From the NCBI GenBank assembly GCA_027605045.1, contig JAQFWX010000037.1, positions 124,001 through 188,000 on the forward strand: a stretch of DNA of 64,000 nucleotides, given 5' to 3'. This stretch comes from Phallus indusiatus. Lineage: Eukaryota; Basidiomycota; Agaricomycetes; Phallales; Phallaceae. How positions within the stretch are numbered: position 1 is the first letter of the stretch; every line of letters begins with the position of its first letter. This document shows, piece by piece, positions 58,625 to 64,000 of the stretch. Both the position numbers and the translations under genes were made by a program. The notes under the pieces were generated by a model, which was given only the letters and a program-made list of their open reading frames with translations, made no database searches and was not told the DNA's origin.

Positions 58625-61600
58625 GCTAGTGACGAGTCAGTTCAAAGCTTTCTAGCAGGTCAGTCGTCATCAGATGACCGTCTCACCGCGAGCTGTTTAT
58701 TTGAACCATATTAGTTGCTTTGAGAATCAAGTGGTGGGGGGTGAAGTGAAGATTTGCAAGACCTACAAAACTTAGAAAAGACCCCCTTAAAACTTGTCTT
58801 CTAGAAGGTGCAGCCTAATACGAAAACAAAGCTGTGAAAGAAAATTATTATTATGAGGGGTTTGACTTTATCGAGTAGCTCCAATGTCCAAATGCGCACC
58901 ATCATATTAAGTTTAGAATTTGGTCGTAGAGGGTCAAAATAAATACCGCTCATGCACATGTTTCGAGATGGATATCAAATTGCCTTCTCGATGGATACCA
59001 GATCACTATTCATTAATGAGCTCAGTCGAAGGGGGTCAAATGATCGATATATCGGTGTAGTAGGTTGTAGTTTGGAGATATCGTTCCCTTAGTTGAGAAG
59101 AAGCTGCGGGCGTGTCGCCCATAAATTTACGACTGGACGACGGTCCTTTTGTTCCGACCTTCGCTTTCAAAAATCGTTCTGCAGCGAAGTAATAAGGGTT
59201 TTTCAATAAGGAGTCGTAATCAGAAGATATGGGGAAACCGCGACTATTCAATTGGCGACGCTGATAGATACGACAAGCCAAGTATTACTAGTAATAGACT
59301 TCAACGATTGATGATTAGGGCTATGTATTCACGACAAACAACACAGTAATATCGCAGTTGTTGATTTTGAAGAGTTCTACGTGTAATTTGCGCCTATCAA
59401 AAGTAAGAAGAGATATACAATAACCATGCTCATCCGACACGCACCATGAAGCATTCATGAGATCATAGCAGACAATGAGCGGCACATCATTACCATGATG
59501 TGTGATTGCAAATCATTTAACTTAACGCACGTTTGTGCTATTTCCGGTGAGCACCAATAGACAAAGGAACGTGCGTTTTGGAAGACTGGATTTGAATTCC
59601 CGAAGTCCATAAGAGGGCTAACCAAGTTGTGTTATATCAGAGATCTGCGATGGCCATGCGTCGGGGCAGAAGCAACGCCAAGTGCAATTGCACACCGGAA
59701 TAAACAACGCCCTCAGAACTATTAGAGAATTAGAGTTACTAGTGGCTGTATTCGCTGCCATCAGCATATCTAGGTAATAGGCATCAAGAGGTGATGTTGA
59801 GCTTTTATCTGTAACATTAAATGGTCATCTAGAACAAATAGCTGATCGTTCATCGATTCTAAGGAAGCCTAAGAGTCAAGGAAGCTCATTATGCCAGCGA
59901 CTTGCCATTTCATTCATCTAGTGTCAAGTTTCGAATCCGGTTTGATTCTGACACCGAGCCGGTAGGTTTAAATAGAAGAAGGTGGAGATGAACCAATTTG
60001 AACCCATCAAGAAGGTTAACAATCAGAGCTCCCCACAACAGCTTCTGCCAAAATTTACCTCGGAACTGAGTCGTGTGCTCATTTGAACCAGGAGACGCAG
60101 CTGATGCAGGTGGTGCGGGTCAATTGAGAAGTCGTATCTTTAAACTGGGTTTAGCATAGCAACAGAGGAAGTGACTCACCTGGCCTTGGCTTATTGCCTT
60201 CTAGTGGATTTGCTCGCGATTCAAATAATCTCAACTCAGACCTTGAGTCATAAAGTAGGGCTCGTACTCTCGTATTATGACAGCTAGTGGCAGAACTTCA
60301 ACTTGGAAGAATTAAATAGTAGTTGCAAGGTGAGGAAAAAAAGGATTTTTGACATCACAACTAGCACAGTGCCAGTCGCTGCTCGCGGCGTGGAGAAGTG
60401 TAATGGTTTGTGTTTGTTCTTGTTTGGCTGGGCGGCTACGTCGCACCACTTGCAGAAAACATGTCCACCCGTAACACTTCTAGTGAGAACGCCGTCGTGC
60501 AAAAAGTGAGTAAAAAATAGACGGTAATCAAAGTTGTCAACATAACTGACATGATTATCTAGTATGACCGTTGCTGTGCGTGTTTCTTGTGCTCGTAATT
60601 ATTGACACCTGCTCACCCTTTACCCTTACTTCACTGTTAAAAAAACACTACTACAGTGGCGGATTTGATTGTAAAAGCGTACGCAATAAGAGTCCTCCAT
60701 TTTTAACATTGTCTGATATACCCTATGTAGTGGTGTAGGTTTCGGCGTTGGTGTCGTTGCCTCAGTCATTCTCTTCCGCAGTGCGTGTATTTTCGTTCTA
60801 CTTGGCATATCCAAGTGCCCTGACTGAGCCATTTTACTCCTAGGGCGTGCATGGCCTATCACATTATCGACTGGATTCGGATTAGGTGCCGCTTATGCTG
60901 ACTGTGATCGGTCGTTCAACCCGGCGCGGATACAAGGAACACGGATTCTTTCGAGAGACTCGCAGACACATTCCGAATCATAAGACTCAAGACATAAAGC
61001 CTCAAGGTTTTGGCTTGTTTTTAGAAGGACAGTATTCGTTGAATACAGGAATTGCCGTTTGTGTATATATCGAGCACTAGACCATATATCAGCAGTACCT
61101 GTAACCTTGTGCTTTCAAAATAGATGCTCCTATCAGCACCTTTCGTTAGCGTACAAAGTGCCAAATGAGGTCTTTCATTTTTGCAGCCAATTTTATGTAC
61201 AAACTACAAGCTTTCTTCTGTGTTTTCTCGGTTTGTCCTTTCCTTGACTTCGGCTGCCACACCACCCTTCGCTTGCGTTTGAGTCCAGTGCTCCGGAGAA
61301 GGGGACTTCATTACAGTTTTAATTCCTAATAAAGGCCTATGATATCCTTCAGCATCTGGTTGAGGCAATCGTCGTTGTTCTTCTCCCCAAACAACTCGCT
61401 TATACAAGACGACTGTGATGAATGATGAATAATGGTAACATAATAGGAAGAGTATTCAAGGTAACACACTAACATCCCGAAACAATGGCTAAGGGGAGAG
61501 CAACTATTATCGTTCGAATTCTGCTTGCATCGTGAGGGAGTTTTGAGGACATGGGGTATCGGCAAGCACTGGCGCGGAGTTGAAATCTGCGATCCACACC

Positions 61601-62456
61601 TTGTCTTCTCACTATATGTTTCTCCTCCGTCTCATCAACAAAACACAAATCTTTTACTGCAATTTTTGTGCTTGACTAGTGAAATCACCCGTTTAAGCCT
61701 TCTGCTCGACTTGTCACTTGACCCAACGGCCTCTCATAACCCCGAGTAATTTCTAACGCTAACTTTTTCAAAAATACGCTGTTTCAGCTACACTCCATGG
61801 ACAAATCGGCGAAATTAATGGTCGGCTTCACTCACCCTACTCATCCCCTCCAGGAGAAGCCGTTTTGATCGGGTGTAAACATCGAATTAGCATGATGGCT
61901 AAGCTTCGATTTTCTCTCAATAATAGCCTGAAACTGCGCGTCTGCATTCTGTCGTAGCCGCTTATCCCTATCCTTTTCTGAAACAGGCACTGTGGAATAT
62001 AGCAATAAGGACAAGGACATGCTGTTAAAGTACGCTAGACTGGCTATCGGCTATTCCCTAGTTAGCCGTACGGAGTTGAAAACGAAAACCGTATTGGACA
62101 CTATCAGTTTTGCCAGTGAACTCACTCGCTACTTTTTCCTTCTGCGATATGATCGGTATGTGCTTTGACAGTTGTCGCAGTTAATAGTCGCCGTTGACAT
62201 TTTGAATTGGCTAAATGTGATCTATTAGTTTCTTCATACGGAAAAGAAGATGGAAGCCATCTGTTTGTTCTGTATTTATCTTGTAAGTATTGGCGCTTTT
62301 TTGGCGGAAAGGCGTATGGATTTATGTCTCATTGGCCAATTAAGCTGGAGACACTGCTATGTAGCCCACCACCAGAAGTCACGTTTCCGACTCAAAGAAG
62401 CCTTATTATCTTCATAACTCCATAGAGTGTATATCATTCCCTCCCCCTCAACCAAC
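58625..62456. other. 3.8 kb stretch without a convincing intact gene
   Basis: Holds the duplicated gene relic copy 2 (about 60600-61050, on the minus strand KRMTEATTPTPKPTPLHR), a short repeat of the CTTAACGCACG block near 59520, and scattered small frames (for example 59036-59281 and 61204-61407 on the minus strand) without recognisable motifs. The right end contains the promoter of adenylating enzyme 3. Confidence 0.4.
60600..61050. repeat. Duplicated segment, copy 2 (copy 1 near 46730-47165)
   Basis: Same orientation as copy 1, with shared blocks such as GGTGTCGTTGCC / GATGTCGTTGCG and GGTCGTTCAACCCGGCG / GCTCGTTGAATCCGGCG. The coding-like segment has stops and frame changes. Confidence 0.6.
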
Positions 62457-64000
62457 ATGCACTTTTCACCTTACATCACCGCCCTTGAAGAAAATGCGAA
62501 GATCTGTCCTCAAAAGCCCGCGTTCAAGCTTCCGATATTGAACGGAAAACGAAGCATCAGTACATGGAGAAGTGTAACATATGACCAGTTTTATGGGAAG
62601 CTCAACAAGATCGCAAAATACTGGATACGAACCCTGAAACTGCCTCTCGGGTCCGTTGTTGGGCTATGGTAAAGAAATCTAATCTATCATCTTTCGTTAT
62701 CTCGGCTAAAATACTGATTATCTCCTAAGGTAAAGAAATCTAATCTATCATCTTTGTCATCTCGGCTGATTATCTTCTAGGGTATCTGGAATTCCATTCT
62801 CCGACTTCCTTCACGTATTCAGCATAATGCGAGCTGGATATATTCCTCATATTCTGAATTCCGAAATCACGAGTCTCGATGTCGTGAGAGCCTTATTTAG
62901 CGAGACGTCTGCTTCCGTGATCATCCATGCGCCCTCGCTTGCAGAATGTGCCTCAGGCTTAACAAATCAGTTCTCATGTTATCCTGCAATAAATGCTGAG
63001 GAACTGGGAGAAGCGGAAGAAGATACAGACATAACATCGTTACCAGGCTCCGGCTCCATTAGCTTCAACGGCAGCGATACCGTGGTGATTATACATACCT
63101 CAGGATCCACCTCCGGCCGTCCAAAGCTAGTCCGACTTAATCAAAAATGGTTTCAGGTTAACGTCCGTAAACTCCCACTAAAAGAAGGGAGCGTCACTGT
63201 TCCAAGGATGGGTTCAGTTTGCCATGTAGGCCAACTTGGTCGTGAGCTCTCATTCGTTCAACGTGTACATCTTAAGTATCTTACCAATTCGAAAAGTCTC
63301 ACTTATATACTTCCTGGAGAGCACGTGCGTTGTCTTGCTCCCCTGGTTGGACTATACCGCGGAAGAAATTATCCAGATGCACACAGAATGTGGTCTGACA
63401 ATGTTTGCCCAATTCTCACCGCTTCTATCCGAGACAATTAGGCTTGCGCAAACGAATTCACGGTTGCTAGAGATTCTCCAATCATATCCCTTGGTTTTCT
63501 ACACTGGTGGTGCACTAAACGAGACTGAAATTGAATGGTGCAGGAAGAACAAAATCGCTTTGAAGGTATATTAGTATACATCTCACGCGTGTACGGATCG
63601 TTCGGATTAAGTTTTATCTGATAACGGCCCTTGCTATTTTAGACAGTTTTGGCTTCGACGGAAATCGGGTATTTGATGGTATCGTCCCTGAACAATCCGA
63701 CACCACTGTCCCTTATAAAAGCCGAAAACTGCTCTTACGCAATGCTTCCGATCGCGGACCGCAGCTATGAAATGAATTCTCAGTCACGCTTATTGGAATT
63801 GGTGGTTCTTCCTGAGTCCTGGGATTGCCCCGACGTATCGCTACGTGATCCCAAGGATGGTAAATTTCATACAAGGGACATTTTTGAAGAAAGGAGTTGC
63901 GGAGTATATGAATACCGTGGTCGTCTGGATGATATTATCAAAATGCGGAACGGCCGAAATTGCGATACTAGGTAAGGATTAGAAAAGCCAAGCCTTTGTT
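62457..64000 (+). CDS. Stand-alone adenylate-forming enzyme, copy 3 (incomplete at window edge)
   Basis: Third, more divergent member of the family, on the opposite strand. MHFSPYITALEENAKICPQK starts exon 1, which ends after VVGLW. The next exon has FSIMRAGYIPHILNSE, the ATP-loop VVIIHTSGSTSGRPKLVRL, then LESTCVVLLPWLDYTAEEI and FYTGGALNETEIEW. The next has the aromatic box LASTEIGYLMVSS, DPKDGKFHTRDIF and YEYRGRLDDIIKM. The last visible exon ends at 63971 before GTAAGG, so the C-terminal lysine region lies outside. ASTEIG replaces the FGSTELG of copies 1 and 2. The first intron (62669-62780) contains a 61 nt tandem duplication that repeats the donor sequence. No break was seen in the visible part. 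Confidence 0.78.
62669..62780 (+). other. Intron with an internal tandem duplication including its splice donor
   Basis: GTAAAGAAATCTAATCTATC occurs at 62669 and again at 62730, 61 nt apart, with similar sequence after each. The first unit ends CCTAAG directly before the second GTAAAG, and the second ends TTCTAG before the exon. Either one 112 nt intron or two back-to-back introns with no exon between would give the same mRNA. Confidence 0.65.

Overview
The window looks like nuclear DNA of a filamentous basidiomycete (Agaricomycetes). Genes are cut by many 45-70 nt GT-AG introns. There are class I hydrophobins with eight cysteines, a fungal BAG-domain protein, DUF6533-like seven-helix proteins, NRPS-like adenylating enzymes and chromodomain Ty3/Gypsy elements. 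No rRNA, tRNA or CRISPR array was recognised.

Layout. 1-13.4 kb is an ordinary gene block: a monocarboxylate-type MFS transporter (-), SAM50 (-), a BCS1-type AAA chaperone (-), a divergent BAG-domain gene (+) and a hydrophobin (-). 14.07-28.54 kb is a nested retrotransposon complex. Host element 1 is bounded by 310 bp LTRs and the duplication ATTCA. It contains a complete second Ty3/Gypsy element (18735-24723, duplication ACTTC), a solo LTR of another family (16023-16418, GAATT) and a solo LTR in its own right LTR (28138-28489, AGTAT). 28.6-41.3 kb is transposon-rich: more solo LTRs, two 398 bp CACTA-type MITEs on either side of a second hydrophobin, gene relics (FMN-dependent hydroxy-acid dehydrogenase, reverse transcriptase, PIF1-like helicase) and a tandem pair of an unrecognised protein family. 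38.7-44.2 kb is a phosphoinositide phospholipase C gene that is split by transposon debris and carries two frameshifts.

45.4-64 kb holds a small proline-rich hypothetical gene and then an amplified array. Two copies and one remnant of a DUF6533-like membrane protein alternate with two minus-strand adenylate-forming enzymes. A third, divergently oriented adenylating gene runs off the right edge.

How it fits together. SAM50 and BCS1 are neighbours and both serve mitochondrial membrane-protein biogenesis; BCS1 shares a 425 bp divergent promoter region with the BAG gene. The strongest unusual signals are two. First, element 2 has an 11-nt primer-binding site complementary to the predicted 5' end of its own transcript (Tf1-like self-priming), and that 11-mer is kept in every related LTR here. 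Second, the adenylating-enzyme/seven-helix-protein array has been duplicated as a unit. Exon boundaries were read by eye from splice signals and conserved protein motifs; none was checked by alignment.
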